Of a stretch of DNA of 64,000 nt, positions 36,069-45,954 are shown piece by piece. Each line of letters starts with the position of its first letter. The stretch's first letter is position 1. The stretch is from Thermosynechococcus sp. (GTDB lineage Bacteria; Cyanobacteriota; Cyanobacteriia; Thermosynechococcales; Thermosynechococcaceae): NCBI RefSeq assembly GCF_025999095.1, contig NZ_AP024678.1, positions 2,015,527 to 2,079,526 on the forward strand. The letters are read 5' to 3'. Under the pieces are notes generated by a model, which was not told where the DNA came from, ran no database searches, and was given only the letters and a program-made list of their open reading frames with translations. The position numbers were made by a program, and so were the translations under genes.

Positions 36069-37682
36069 TTAGATGCCACTGAGGGGATTGAACTGGTACC
36101 TGGAGCCCTTAGGGCCATTGGGCCCCGGTGCCGCTTGGACGAGAGGAACCCGATCAAAGGTACCACTGGCGGTTTGCCCCTGAATTTGCACTCCTTGGCG
36201 CAGGAGCTGTTGGGTGCTGGCGCGATCGCCCCCTTTGGCCATGGCTTGGGCTAGGGCTTGGGTGGCATCGTAGGCCGTCGTGGTGCGCCAACTAATTTGC
36301 CCCCGCCATGCTTGTGCCGCCTGCTGCGCAAAGGGATCACTGGGATTGGTACGCCAAGGCACCGCCAAAATCATGCCATTGATGGCACTATCTCCCTTGA
36401 TCAAGAGATCGGGACCATAGAGTTGATCACTACCAAAGAGTTGCAGCGGCGAGGTCTGGGTTTGGTTAGCGATCGCTAGGGCAATGGCCTGGTTTACCCG
36501 GCTGCGGCTGAGGGCCAAAACCACCACATTGGCTGCCGCTTGACGGGCAGTAGTCATGACGGTATTGGCATTAAAACCAGCGGCGGCCACATCTCTCTGT
36601 TGTACCACTTGCACACCAAACCGTGGGAGGGCGGCTAGCAGCTTGTTTTTTAGTTCATTGCTATAGGGGCTGTCGCTGTTGTAAACAAGAGCTGCCTTCC
36701 CATTGGGCACTTTTTTCGCCACCGCTGCCGCTAAGGTCTGAGCCGCATTATCAAGGTAGGTATCGAGGAGTTGTTGCCCTTTTTCATTCAGGGAGAGGGT
36801 TTGCACTTGCACTGTGCCATTACCTTGGGGGGTAACGTTGGTTGTCAATGGTGAGAGGACCGGCATCCCGACTGGTTCATAAACCTCTAGGGCGGCACGA
36901 CTGTTGGCGTCGGTGCCGTGACCCACTACCCCTTGGATTGAACTGTTGATTAAATCCTCGGCCAAGCTGGTCACCCCGTTGGGGCTGTTTTCATTGACAA
37001 TGACGACTTCGAGGAGACGATTAGGCGCACTGGCATTAAACTGTTCTTGGTATTGAGCCACGCCCCGCAGCACTTCCTTGGCGGTATCGGGACTGCTACC
37101 AATAGGAACAACGGTGGCCATCGTCATAGGGTTGCCAGCTTGACGAGCACGGGCATTGTTGAGATAAATGCGTGCTTCTGGATCATTGGGATCGAGGGCA
37201 ACCAGTTCTTGATACTTGGCGATCGCCAGCGCCCAGTCTCCCCGATCAAAGGCAAGGGCGGCCTCCTGCTTGAGGGCGACTCGCTGGGGATTGGGTTCAC
37301 TGATGAGAATGCGTTCCCCTTGGCTGATGTAGGCGGCGTTGCGGGCGGTGGTTTGGCTCACCAGTTGGCTGCCACTGGTCGAGCCGCCCGGCAGCGATGG
37401 CGGGTTATTCTCACGGTTGGTCAAGAACAGCCGATAGCTCAGGAAGCCAATGCCGCCCATGAAAAGTAAAGCCACCCCCAGGGCCACAGCAGCGAGGGGC
37501 AGGCGCGATTTTTTACTGCTGTTGGCACTGTTCCCTGGCTCCATGGCCTCACGGGGGAGTCCACACACTGCACAGTCGGGACCAAAATTTTCGTAGGGCG
37601 GATGGGCACCGCTGGCATTGGGGTAGGTTCTGCCGTTTTTAGGCACACCGTCGCAGATCCAAGAACTGGGAGATGGTGCCAT
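36069..37682 (-). CDS. Membrane-anchored ABC-type receptor-like protein with TPR segment
   Basis: 537 residues from ATG 37682. The cytoplasmic-side N-terminus holds three cysteines (C10, C37, C40; GPDCAVCGLPRE) that may bind zinc. One membrane helix spans about 62-86. A TPR-like helical pair follows (about 125-165; ALAFDRGDWALAIAKYQELVALDPNDPEARIYLNNAR). Residues about 185-520 form a type-1 periplasmic binding (Leu/Ile/Val-receptor) fold: GVVGHGTDANSRAALEVYEPVGMPVLSPLTT, KAALVYNSDSPYSNELKNKL, AVPWRTNPSDPFAQQ. No permease or ATPase is adjacent, so sensing and not transport is plausible. Known in cyanobacteria as an ABC substrate-binding protein; ligand unknown. Confidence 0.82.
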   Translation of the reverse strand: MAPSPSSWICDGVPKNGRTYPNASGAHPPYENFGPDCAVCGLPREAMEPGNSANSSKKSRLPLAAVALGVALLFMGGIGFLSYRLFLTNRENNPPSLPGGSTSGSQLVSQTTARNAAYISQGERILISEPNPQRVALKQEAALAFDRGDWALAIAKYQELVALDPNDPEARIYLNNARARQAGNPMTMATVVPIGSSPDTAKEVLRGVAQYQEQFNASAPNRLLEVVIVNENSPNGVTSLAEDLINSSIQGVVGHGTDANSRAALEVYEPVGMPVLSPLTTNVTPQGNGTVQVQTLSLNEKGQQLLDTYLDNAAQTLAAAVAKKVPNGKAALVYNSDSPYSNELKNKLLAALPRFGVQVVQQRDVAAAGFNANTVMTTARQAAANVVVLALSRSRVNQAIALAIANQTQTSPLQLFGSDQLYGPDLLIKGDSAINGMILAVPWRTNPSDPFAQQAAQAWRGQISWRTTTAYDATQALAQAMAKGGDRASTQQLLRQGVQIQGQTASGTFDRVPLVQAAPGPNGPKGSRYQFNPLSGI

Positions 37683-37721
37683 GGTGCCCCCCTTCAAGGG
37701 AATTTGAGTCAGTGTACTGTT

Positions 37722-38066
37722 TTAGGCACGGGCAAGAACAGGATTTTCCGCTTCTGCCTCTGCAGTTTCAGTCTCTTCTTCGAGGACAATCGTCATGAAG
37801 CGCAGAATATTTTCATTGAGGCGCATGGCGCGTTCAAGGGGGGCGATCGCCGTCCCTGGAGCGCTATAGGTCATCAGAATGTAGTAGCCCTCCCGCAGTT
37901 TCTTGATCGGATAGGCAAACCGACGCTTACCGCGATTTTGCACCTTGATCTTTGTGGCGCCCTGTTCTTCTAAGAAAGTGCGAAATTGGCTAATGGTTTG
38001 TTCCAATTGCTCTTCGCCTACATCAGGACGAATAATATAAAGCGTTTCGTAGTTACGCACGATCAT
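37722..38066 (-). CDS. rpsF: 30S ribosomal protein S6
   Basis: 114-residue S6, a platform protein of the small subunit. The N-terminus [25 protein letters not shown], the central [26 protein letters not shown], and [16 protein letters not shown] are the family signature. The acidic, glutamate-rich C-terminal tail is common in cyanobacterial S6. In this genome rpsF is not followed by rpsR or rplI, the usual bacterial partners; the receptor-like gene at 36-37.7 kb is 40 bases downstream. Confidence 0.97.
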   Translation of the reverse strand: MIVRNYETLYIIRPDVGEEQLEQTISQFRTFLEEQGATKIKVQNRGKRRFAYPIKKLREGYYILMTYSAPGTAIAPLERAMRLNENILRFMTIVLEEETETAEAEAENPVLARA

Positions 38067-38181
38067 TTAGGTCAACTCCCTTTGGACAAATGGCCTTTTG
38101 ACGGCTGCAAAAAGCAAGGCTTTATAATTCTAGCACCGCAGTTTGCCCTTCTGGGCAAGGAGAAAAGGGGACTCATTCGCT

Positions 38182-38991
38182 ATGGTGGAACGGTTTGTGC
38201 GGGTGCAGACGACGGGGGGACAAATTCATTACGGCACACTGCAACTCAATCGTGAAGTGATTATTTGGGATGCAGCACCGTGGCTCCACGGCCAACCCAC
38301 TCACCAAGTCCTCAGTCCCGACAGCTACCAACTGCTGGCTCCCTGCTCTCCCTCGAAAATTGTTGCTGTGGGGCGCAACTATGCCAAACACGCTGCGGAA
38401 ATGGGCGATAGTGTGCCCCCTGAGCCATTGATTTTTCTGAAACCACCGACAACGGTTCAAGCCCCCGGCTGTCCCATTTGGTATCCGCCCCAAGTGCAGC
38501 GCCTGGACTATGAGGGGGAATTGGCGGTGATCATTGGTCGCCGTACCCGTGCCTGCCCTGAAGGCGAAGCCCTTGAGCATATTTGGGGCTACACGATCGC
38601 CAACGATGTCACCGCTCGGGATCTCCAACAGCGGGAGCAGCAATGGACACGGGCTAAGGGGTTTGACACATTTTGCCCCCTCGGTCCTTGGGTTGTGCGA
38701 GAGGTTCCCAGTGATGCGCGGTTGCAAACGTTTATCAATGAGGCGGCGCAACCCGTCCAATCAGCAACAATTGATCAAATGGTGTTCTCACCCGCCAAGT
38801 TGGTGAGTTTCATTAGTTATGTGATGACGCTGCTGCCGGGGGATGTGGTATTGACGGGAACACCTGCAGGCATTGGTCCATTACAGGTGGGCGATCGCGT
38901 GCGCGTCGAGATAGAGGGCATTGGCAGCCTGCTTTCAGTAGTCACAACACCTGAGACCCCTTGGACCCCCGCCTTGGGTCGCGCCTACTAG
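38182..38991 (+). CDS. Fumarylacetoacetate hydrolase family protein
   Basis: 269-residue member of the FAH superfamily, starting at ATG 38182 (MVERFVRVQTTGG); the frame from 38143 adds an unlikely leader. The metal-binding core is visible: VGRNYAKHAAEMG, EPLIFLKPPTT, LDYEGELAVIIGRRTR with the acidic ligands, ANDVTARDLQQREQQWTRAKGFDTFCPLGPWV and LTGTPAGIGPLQVGD. Family members cleave or decarboxylate beta-diketo acids such as oxaloacetate or acylpyruvates. A cyanobacterial role has not been fixed and the neighbours give no hint. A 273-base gap with no recognisable gene separates it from the GH57 gene. Confidence 0.92.
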   Translation: MVERFVRVQTTGGQIHYGTLQLNREVIIWDAAPWLHGQPTHQVLSPDSYQLLAPCSPSKIVAVGRNYAKHAAEMGDSVPPEPLIFLKPPTTVQAPGCPIWYPPQVQRLDYEGELAVIIGRRTRACPEGEALEHIWGYTIANDVTARDLQQREQQWTRAKGFDTFCPLGPWVVREVPSDARLQTFINEAAQPVQSATIDQMVFSPAKLVSFISYVMTLLPGDVVLTGTPAGIGPLQVGDRVRVEIEGIGSLLSVVTTPETPWTPALGRAY

Positions 38992-39264
38992 GAATAACTG
39001 GCTCAACGCCACCAATTCAATGCAAGAGATTCAACCGACTAGAAAACAGGTTAGGCGGGATTGCAGTGCTTCAGAGCTTTCTGTCTTTCTGTAATGGTGA
39101 GGAGGAGCGGGCGAGCCATGGCCCATCCCTTTGCAGCAATGACATTAAGATTTTTGCGGCCTTTGACATTTTACGTAACAAAGTGGTAGGGAAAGAAACT
39201 CCCCTGAAATACTTGAAATACTAAATACTAGACGAAGAATCCTAAATACGGGGGCAAGTTTGTT

Positions 39265-41499
39265 GTGGCGTATCCTTTGCATGTAGCCTTCATTTGGCAC
39301 CAGCACCAACCCCTCTACAAAAGCTGCCGCACGGGTCAATACCTGCTCCCTTGGGTACGGCTCCACGGCACTAAGGATTACTTAGACCTGATCCTCGTCC
39401 TCGCCAACTATCCCCGCCTCAAGCAAACGGTCAACCTTGTGCCCTCCCTGTTGCTCCAAATTCAGGACTATGTCAACGGTACGGCTCTGGATCCCTACCT
39501 GAGGGCTACACTGACCCCGGTCGAGCAACTCACGGATCAACAGCGCTGGTTTATCATTGAGCATTTCTTTGATGCCCACCACCGCACCATGATTGATCCC
39601 CACCCCCGCTATCGTGAACTCTACGAGCAACGGCAAACTCGCGGGAAAACATGGTGTTGGCAAAATTGGCAGCCCCAGGATTATGGGGATTTGTTGGCCT
39701 GGCACAATTTAGCGTGGATTGATCCTCTGTATTGGGAGGAGCCAGAGATTGCCCAATGGTTCTCCCAAGGGCGAGATTTTAGCCTTAGCGATCGCCAGCG
39801 AATCATTGCCAAACAGCGGGAAATTCTTGGCCAAATTATCCCCCAGCATCGCGCCCTGCAAGAGAGGGGTCAAATTGAAGTCACCACCACCCCCTACACC
39901 CACCCAATTTTGCCCCTCTTGGTGGATACCGATGCCGCAAAAGTGGCGGTTCCTAATATCGCCTTGCCCCAACAGCGGTTCCAATATCCCGAAGATGTTC
40001 CTCGGCATCTGCGGCGGGCGCGAGTTCTTTATGAACAATGCTTTGGGCGATCGCCCCGCGGCCTGTGGCCGTCAGAGCAATCCGTCAGTCCAGCCATCCT
40101 TGAACCAATTGTCGAGCAAGGATTTGAGTGGATTTGTTCCGATGAAGCGATCTTGGGCTGGACAACGGGAACCTATTTTCACCGCAACGAAGCTGGTGTG
40201 GTCCAACAGGCGGATGTTCTTTACCAACCCTACCGCCTGACCACGGCCAAAGGGGATCTCAACATTGTCTTTCGGGATCATCGCCTCTCGGATTTGATTG
40301 GCTTTACCTACGGTGCCATGGCTCCCGAAGCCGCGGCAGCAGATCTACTCAAACAGCTTGAGGGCATTCGCCAGCAACTCATTGCCTATGAAGACAGCGG
40401 CCAGACCACTTTACAACAGCCATGGCTAGTGACCATTGCCCTCGATGGTGAAAACTGTTGGGAGTACTATCCCCGGGATGGCCTGCCATTTTTGCAAGCC
40501 CTCTACCGGGGCTTGAGTGCAAGTGAGCACTTTGCCTGTGTTTCTGTGGCGGAGTATCTGCAACAATATCCCCCGCGGGCAGTGATTGCGGGTGCGGCTC
40601 TCCACAGTGGCTCTTGGATTGATGGCAATTTCTGTACGTGGATTGGCGATTCGGTAAAAAACAAAGCTTGGGACTATTTAGGGGCGGCCCGCCAAACCCT
40701 TGAACGCCACCCCGAAGCGACAGAAACAAACAATCCAGCGGCATGGGAAGCCCTTTTGGCGGCTGAAGGCTCTGACTGGTTCTGGTGGTTTGGTGAAGGC
40801 CACTCCTCAAACCACGATGCCATGTTTGATCAGCTTTTCCGTGAGCATTTGATGGCCCTCTACACAGCATTGGGGGAGCCGATTCCTGAGGTTCTCAAGG
40901 AGCCCTTAGAAGTTCACGAAGCCAAGGATACCTACCCGCCCCAAGGCTTTATTCACCCTGAGATTGACGGGGGCGGTGATGAGCAAGACTGGAACTTTGC
41001 TGGCCGGATTCAAATTGGCGGCAGCCGAGGGACGATGCACCGCCAAACCCTGATCAATCGCCTCTGGTATGGGGTGGATCACCTAAATATCTATCTACGT
41101 CTTGATGCCCCTAGCCAGAAACAGCCCTTTGGCCATGAGATCAGTGCCATTCATTTTTGTTGGTACTACCCCAACAGGGTGACGTACAATAGCCCCCTCT
41201 CGGATCTGCGCGATTGCCCCGATGAAGCCCCCCTGAACTACCTGTACCACCATCAACTGGTCATTGACTTTGAAAACCAACAGATGACCTTCAAGGAGGC
41301 GATCGCCAACTACCAGTGGGAAGAGCGCCCCAGCCATGCCCGCTATGCCTTGGGCATCTGCCTAGAAGTGGCGATTCCCTGGGCGGATCTGCACCTGCAT
41401 CCCGATTGTGGTCTTCATCTGTTAATTGTGCTGGCGCAGGATGGCTATTACTTGGATCACCTGCCCCCAGAGCAGCTCCTATTTTTGACCACGCCATAG
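39265..41499 (+). CDS. Glycoside hydrolase family 57 enzyme
   Basis: 744-residue GH57 protein starting at GTG 39265. The seven-stranded barrel begins VAFIWHQHQPLYKS, contains the HLRRARVLYEQCFGRSPRGLWPSEQSVSPAILEP motif and GFEWICSDEAILGWTTG, with ITIALDGENCWEYYPRDG following near residue 390 as the likely second catalytic region, and a C-terminal extension with GGSRGTMHRQTLINRLWYGVDHLNIYLRLD. GH57 enzymes act on alpha-glucans (amylase, amylopullulanase or branching). Together with glgC in this window it may act on glycogen. Which reaction it catalyses cannot be decided from sequence. Confidence 0.92.
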   Translation: MAYPLHVAFIWHQHQPLYKSCRTGQYLLPWVRLHGTKDYLDLILVLANYPRLKQTVNLVPSLLLQIQDYVNGTALDPYLRATLTPVEQLTDQQRWFIIEHFFDAHHRTMIDPHPRYRELYEQRQTRGKTWCWQNWQPQDYGDLLAWHNLAWIDPLYWEEPEIAQWFSQGRDFSLSDRQRIIAKQREILGQIIPQHRALQERGQIEVTTTPYTHPILPLLVDTDAAKVAVPNIALPQQRFQYPEDVPRHLRRARVLYEQCFGRSPRGLWPSEQSVSPAILEPIVEQGFEWICSDEAILGWTTGTYFHRNEAGVVQQADVLYQPYRLTTAKGDLNIVFRDHRLSDLIGFTYGAMAPEAAAADLLKQLEGIRQQLIAYEDSGQTTLQQPWLVTIALDGENCWEYYPRDGLPFLQALYRGLSASEHFACVSVAEYLQQYPPRAVIAGAALHSGSWIDGNFCTWIGDSVKNKAWDYLGAARQTLERHPEATETNNPAAWEALLAAEGSDWFWWFGEGHSSNHDAMFDQLFREHLMALYTALGEPIPEVLKEPLEVHEAKDTYPPQGFIHPEIDGGGDEQDWNFAGRIQIGGSRGTMHRQTLINRLWYGVDHLNIYLRLDAPSQKQPFGHEISAIHFCWYYPNRVTYNSPLSDLRDCPDEAPLNYLYHHQLVIDFENQQMTFKEAIANYQWEERPSHARYALGICLEVAIPWADLHLHPDCGLHLLIVLAQDGYYLDHLPPEQLLFLTTP

Positions 41500-41610
41500 T
41501 CTTTGATGGGTCAATAATTTGCAGCCAGAAGTTATTTTCTGAACCCCAAAGTTCTGTAAGCTCAGATAGGAAACCTCTACGGGATCAACTTGTGCAGTTA
41601 GGAGGGTTGT

Positions 41611-42654
41611 GTGGATAACGTCATTGGTTTAGAGATTATTGAAGTTGTCGAGCAGGCGGCGATCGCCTCAGCGCGGTGGATGGGCAAAGGTGACAAACAC
41701 ATGGCGGATCAGGCGGCCGTCGATGCCATGCGCAACCGCATGAATCAAATCCATATGCGTGGTCGCATTGTCATTGGTGAGGGGGAACGGGATGAAGCCC
41801 CAATGCTCTACATTGGCGAAGAAGTGGGCATTTGTACCCGTCCCGATGCGGCCCAATACTGTGACCCTGAAGAGCTCATTGAAATTGACATTGCCGTTGA
41901 CCCCTGCGAAGGGACAAACCTGTGCGCCTACGGTCAACCAGGCTCGATGGCAGTGCTGGCCATTTCTGAAAAAGGGGGCTTGTTTGCCGCTCCCGACTTT
42001 TATATGAAGAAATTGGCAGCGCCCCCGGCTGCTAAGGGCAAAGTGGATATTCGCAACTCCGCGACAGAAAACCTGAAAATTCTCTCTGAATGCCTTGACC
42101 GCGCCATTGATGAATTGGTGGTGGTGGTCATGAAGCGCGATCGCCACAATGACTTGATTCAAGAAATTCGCAATGCGGGTGCCCGCGTTCAACTGATCTC
42201 CGATGGGGATGTCTCCGCAGCTCTTGCCTGTGCTTTCTCTGGTACCAACATTCATGCCCTCATGGGGATTGGCGCGGCGCCCGAAGGGGTGATTTCTGCT
42301 GCTGCCATGCGCGCCTTAGGTGGGCACTTCCAAGGGCAATTGGTCTATGATCCCGCTGTGGTCATGACCAAGGAATGGGCCAATCGCACCCGCGAAGGCA
42401 ACCTTGAAGAGCTGAAAAAAGCGGGCATCACCGATCCCGATAAGGTGTATGAAGCCGAAGAATTGGCCTCTGGGGAAACGGTGCTCTTTGCCGCCTGTGG
42501 CATTACCCCCGGCATGCTCATGAAAGGGGTGCGTTTCTTCAAGGGAGGCGCCCGTACCCAATCTCTGGTTATTTCCACCCAGTCGAAGACCGCACGCTTT
42601 GTGGATACCATTCACATGTTCGATCAACAGTTGAAGTCGCTCCAGTTGTACTAA
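41611..42654 (+). CDS. glpX: Class II fructose-1,6-/sedoheptulose-1,7-bisphosphatase
   Basis: 347-residue GlpX-type phosphatase of the Calvin cycle; in cyanobacteria one enzyme dephosphorylates both FBP and SBP. Start GTG 41611, preceded by GGAGGG about 41600-41605. Family segments: [46 protein letters not shown] (metal-binding acidic residues), [41 protein letters not shown] and [18 protein letters not shown]. Cyanobacterial members are AMP-sensitive and redox-regulated. An upstream gap of 110 bases should hold the promoter. Confidence 0.97.
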   Translation: MDNVIGLEIIEVVEQAAIASARWMGKGDKHMADQAAVDAMRNRMNQIHMRGRIVIGEGERDEAPMLYIGEEVGICTRPDAAQYCDPEELIEIDIAVDPCEGTNLCAYGQPGSMAVLAISEKGGLFAAPDFYMKKLAAPPAAKGKVDIRNSATENLKILSECLDRAIDELVVVVMKRDRHNDLIQEIRNAGARVQLISDGDVSAALACAFSGTNIHALMGIGAAPEGVISAAAMRALGGHFQGQLVYDPAVVMTKEWANRTREGNLEELKKAGITDPDKVYEAEELASGETVLFAACGITPGMLMKGVRFFKGGARTQSLVISTQSKTARFVDTIHMFDQQLKSLQLY

Positions 42655-42683
42655 GCACTGACTGCGATCAACGACAATGAACT

Positions 42684-42706
42684 CCCTCCCTGTGGGGGGG
42701 GTCTTT
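42684..42706 (+). terminator. Possible terminator after glpX
   Basis: CCCTCCC at 42684-42690 can pair with the G run at 42694-42701 around a TGT loop and is followed by TCTTTT. Loop is tight and the pairing slides along the G run, so it is a weak prediction. Confidence 0.45.
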
Positions 42707-42732
42707 TCCATGAGTGCAGCCTGTACAGTGCC

Positions 42733-43239
42733 ATGCCTTTGAACCTCGCCACCACGATTACCTTTGCTCGCCTGTTGATCGTGCCCGTGATCCTAGGTTT
42801 GCTCTCCTTCAATGATGGACCGGTCTACCGTTGGTGGGGGGTGGCTCTGTTTCTGGTGGCCGCCCTCACGGATTGGCTGGATGGCTACATTGCCCGCCGT
42901 TGCAATCAGGTGACGGAGTTGGGCAAAGTGCTTGATCCGCTGGTGGATAAGCTGCTGATTCTTGTGCCGCTTTTGCTCTGCATTGAGTGGGGAGAGGTGC
43001 CTGCCTGGTCAGTGGCGGTGATCCTCTTTCGGGAACTAGGAATTGCCAGTTGGCGGGTTCAGCAAGCTCACATTCAGGGGGCGAACCTTTGGGGGAAAGC
43101 CAAAACCCTTAGCCAGATTGTGGCCGTGGCGTTGCTTCTGGCTCCCTTACCTCCTACTTGGCAGGGGGGAATACTCATTGCTTATGGGGGGGCGATCGCC
43201 CTCACCCTGATTTCGGGGGCCCTTTATCTTCGCGGTTGA
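42733..43239 (+). CDS. pgsA: CDP-diacylglycerol-glycerol-3-phosphate 3-phosphatidyltransferase
   Basis: 168-residue integral membrane enzyme making phosphatidylglycerol phosphate; phosphatidylglycerol is essential for the photosystems in cyanobacteria. The CDP-alcohol phosphatidyltransferase motif D-G-x2-A-R-x8-G-x3-D-x3-D is present as DWLDGYIARRCNQVTELGKVLDPLVDK. About five membrane helices flank it. Start ATG 42733. The 3' end overlaps the convergent hydrolase gene by 16 bases. Confidence 0.94.
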   Translation: MPLNLATTITFARLLIVPVILGLLSFNDGPVYRWWGVALFLVAALTDWLDGYIARRCNQVTELGKVLDPLVDKLLILVPLLLCIEWGEVPAWSVAVILFRELGIASWRVQQAHIQGANLWGKAKTLSQIVAVALLLAPLPPTWQGGILIAYGGAIALTLISGALYLRG

Positions 43240-44894
43240 GCGCCAATGCGCCCTGCCAGCACCTCCTGTAACTGCTGCGGATTCATGCGGTCGACCCAAT
43301 AGGCTTGAAAGGCGGGCTGCGCCACTTGGCTAACAAACGTTTGACTCAAGAAGGGACGCAACTGCTCATTGTGTTGATTAAAGACCCCAAAGAAGGCTGC
43401 ACTCACCCCCTTGAAAAAGGGCTGTGCCAACTGGGGATTGGGGCCAATGAGATCATTAGGTACTGGCAACACCCCCGCTTCGCTGACGCCCAGGGCCGAG
43501 AAGTGGGTACCAGGAACGAGCATGGCAAGATACTTGGGCTCGGCCTGCAACCATGTAAAGGGCAAAATCTGCTCCTCCAGTGGTGGCGCAAAGACATCTT
43601 TGCTACCGGAAACAATGAGCACAGGCACCTTGATATTGGCCATACCCCGTTCGCCAATCAGGATACTGCTCACTGGATTGACGGCAATCACAGACTTGAC
43701 CCGTGGATCCGCTAACGTAGAGGGCGGATTGGCAAGACCGAGACTCCGGCATTGCAGCGGCAGTGAGATATTAAAGATAAACAGATCATTCGCTGCTGCT
43801 AAGCAGCGTTGCTTGACAGCATCCCAATCAACGGTACCCCCCGCCGCGGCCAGTACCGTAAAGCCCCCCATTGAGTGACCAAAGAGGCCAACATTGTTGG
43901 TGTCAATCTTGAGGGCAGGGTTTTTCTGAACCAAGGTGGCCACGGCATCCACCCCAAATTTCAAATCGAGGGGACGCTGCCCCCAGTCCTGCGGTAAGCC
44001 CTGATAGTCCAGGGGAGCTCCTGAGAGGAAACTGCCAATCCGACTGGCATCGGAACCGGGGTGAGTGACTGCTAAAACCGCTAGCCCATAACTAGCCAAG
44101 TGCTCTGCTAAGTAGGCAAAGGTCCTGCGATCTGAGGCTAAACCATGGGAAATAACAATCAGAGGCGCAGGCGCCGTGATTCCCTTTGGGACATAAAGAT
44201 CCGCAGGAATGGCGCCCGTGGCGCGATTGGGATTGGTAAATGTAATCTTTTGCTTTTGCCACTGGAAGGGCCCTTTTTGGGCAGGATAAAGACCACTGGC
44301 TGGCAGCGGCGTTCTTGGTTGCAGTTGCGCCAAGCGTTTGATAAAGTCTTGTGCCTGCTGTTGTTGATTCACTGCACGGATAAAAGCACCCACCGCCTTT
44401 AGGCCCAACTCACCATTGACTCTCACACCCTTGCCGGGAAAGGCCTGTAGCACTGCAAGTAGGGTAATGCCTGAGGGAGAACCAGCAGCGGTTTTCAGGG
44501 CTTCCCCAAGGGCCTGGCCACCATTGACATCATTATCTGCACGAATGACTTGACCGATACGCTCTAAAAAGCTTTGGCCAAGGGGACTGTTGACAAACTG
44601 GCTGACGGTGGTGGGTTTTAAGTCCATGCGGGTGGTTAAGCCTTCCCGCAGGTTAGCCCGTTGATCACTGGGGAGGAACTGAATTAAAACTTTCAGATCT
44701 GAGCTGGCCTGACCGGTTGTGGCAAATGTGGCAAGGTCGCTCACTTGAATGTTGAAGGTACCAAAGGGTGGATAAACAAGGCTAATTTGTTCGGCAGCAA
44801 GTCCAGTCTGTGTCCAAATGGTTGCAGCTGCCCCCAAGAGGGAGAACCACTGCCACTTTTTCTTTATGCCTTTCTTTGTGGGCGCGATCGCCAT
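43224..44894 (-). CDS. Exported alpha/beta hydrolase with DUF1400-type N-terminus
   Basis: 556-residue protein. A basic, hydrophobic N-terminus (residues 1-34, KKGIKKKWQWFSLLGAAATIWTQTGLAA) is a signal peptide. A DUF1400-like region (about 35-175) typical of cyanobacterial exported hydrolases precedes the alpha/beta hydrolase domain (about 200-540). The nucleophile elbow is GHSMGG (GLFGHSMGGFTVLAAAGG) and the family's dienelactone-hydrolase-like LIVISHGLASDRRTFAYLAEHLASYG is seen. GTHFSAL near the end likely carries the catalytic His. Natural substrate unknown. Confidence 0.9.
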   Translation of the reverse strand: MAIAPTKKGIKKKWQWFSLLGAAATIWTQTGLAAEQISLVYPPFGTFNIQVSDLATFATTGQASSDLKVLIQFLPSDQRANLREGLTTRMDLKPTTVSQFVNSPLGQSFLERIGQVIRADNDVNGGQALGEALKTAAGSPSGITLLAVLQAFPGKGVRVNGELGLKAVGAFIRAVNQQQQAQDFIKRLAQLQPRTPLPASGLYPAQKGPFQWQKQKITFTNPNRATGAIPADLYVPKGITAPAPLIVISHGLASDRRTFAYLAEHLASYGLAVLAVTHPGSDASRIGSFLSGAPLDYQGLPQDWGQRPLDLKFGVDAVATLVQKNPALKIDTNNVGLFGHSMGGFTVLAAAGGTVDWDAVKQRCLAAANDLFIFNISLPLQCRSLGLANPPSTLADPRVKSVIAVNPVSSILIGERGMANIKVPVLIVSGSKDVFAPPLEEQILPFTWLQAEPKYLAMLVPGTHFSALGVSEAGVLPVPNDLIGPNPQLAQPFFKGVSAAFFGVFNQHNEQLRPFLSQTFVSQVAQPAFQAYWVDRMNPQQLQEVLAGRIGAQPRR

Positions 44895-44963
44895 TTCTAA
44901 AACACCTTTGACTCCCGCAACATCACTTACTTACTGTATTATCGTGGTCTACAAACCAGTTTA

Positions 44964-45018
44964 ATCCTCGCTTTGACAATGAAACTGAAGCCTCAATCCA
45001 CTCCATTAAGGCGAGGAT
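44964..45018. repeat. Inverted repeat in the gap upstream of rpiA
   Basis: ATCCTCGC at 44964-44971 and its exact complement GCGAGGAT at 45011-45018, separated by 39 bases, lie in the 223-base divergent region between the hydrolase gene and rpiA. It may be an operator pair or a remnant; no gene is recognised in this gap. Confidence 0.5.
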
Positions 45019-45117
45019 GAAAAAGTACAGGCGAGTCGTGCCGTACCTGACGAGCGCCCTGAGGGAGAGGTTCCATGCTGTGGTATCGTGCTTTTGGAAA
45101 AATAAGGGAACCCGCGC

Positions 45118-45825
45118 ATGAGTGATAATGCAATTCAACAGATGAAGCAGGCTGTGGCCAAAGCCGCCGCCGATCGGGTGAAGTCGGGAATGGTGGTGGG
45201 TTTGGGGACAGGGTCAACCACGGCCTTTGTTATTCAATTTTTGGGCGATCGCCTGCGCAATGGCGAACTCAGTAACATCGCCGGTGTGCCCACTTCCTTT
45301 CAGGCTTCTGTCCTGGCCAAAAAGCATGGCATTCCCCTCGTCACCCTCGATGATGTGGAGAAACTCGACATCGCCATTGATGGCGCCGATGAAGTGGATC
45401 CCGCCAAAAACCTGATTAAAGGGGGCGGGGCAGCCCATACCCGTGAAAAAATCGTTGATTCCCTGGCAGAGCAGTTCTTGGTGGTGGTAGATAGCAGCAA
45501 ACTGGTGCAGAAATTGGGTTCTACGTTTCCCGTACCGGTGGAAGTCTTACCCCTTGCCGTTACTCCTGTCAGCCGTGCTCTGCAGGCCCTGGGGGGGCGG
45601 CCAGAACTACGGATGGGGGTAAAAAAAGACGGCCCGGTGGTCACCGATCAAGGCAACCTCATTCTCGATGTTAAATTTGACGACATTCCCAACCCTGCTG
45701 AACTAGAGAAAACCCTCAACAACATTCCCGGCGTTGTCGAAAATGGTCTTTTTGTCAACCTTGCCGACGTAATTCTCATTGGTGAAATAGTGGATGGCCA
45801 ACCCTGTGTGCGGGAAATGCGCTAA
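45118..45825 (+). CDS. rpiA: Ribose-5-phosphate isomerase A
   Basis: 235-residue isomerase interconverting ribose-5-phosphate and ribulose-5-phosphate in the Calvin and pentose phosphate cycles. The phosphate loop GLGTGSTT is at 28-35, the catalytic DGADEVD at 88-94, and [11 protein letters not shown] at 101-111. The C-terminus [19 protein letters not shown] matches the family. Start ATG 45118. It stands alone; the next gene is convergent. Confidence 0.97.
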   Translation: MSDNAIQQMKQAVAKAAADRVKSGMVVGLGTGSTTAFVIQFLGDRLRNGELSNIAGVPTSFQASVLAKKHGIPLVTLDDVEKLDIAIDGADEVDPAKNLIKGGGAAHTREKIVDSLAEQFLVVVDSSKLVQKLGSTFPVPVEVLPLAVTPVSRALQALGGRPELRMGVKKDGPVVTDQGNLILDVKFDDIPNPAELEKTLNNIPGVVENGLFVNLADVILIGEIVDGQPCVREMR

Positions 45826-45954
45826 CCCAAGGCCGTTTGTTCTCTGTCATTAGCGGCGGTCAACAGCAGCTAGTAACGGAGTGTCTCGCTCCCAGACCCT
45901 AAGTGCCAGTTGGGAAATCACACCCCCCATCGTTCCAAATAGCTGCCATGGGCC

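Noticed and set aside
38961-39224. 87-codon frame between the FAH gene and the GH57 gene
   Set aside because: Starts inside the FAH gene in another frame and has no family or ribosome site.
39200-39240. AATACT micro-repeats before the GH57 gene as a CRISPR or regulatory array
   Set aside because: Three short imperfect copies without spacers of constant length; low-complexity sequence is enough.
44923-45138. 71-codon minus-strand frame over the rpiA start
   Set aside because: Overlaps the start of rpiA and has no family resemblance; composition fits chance.
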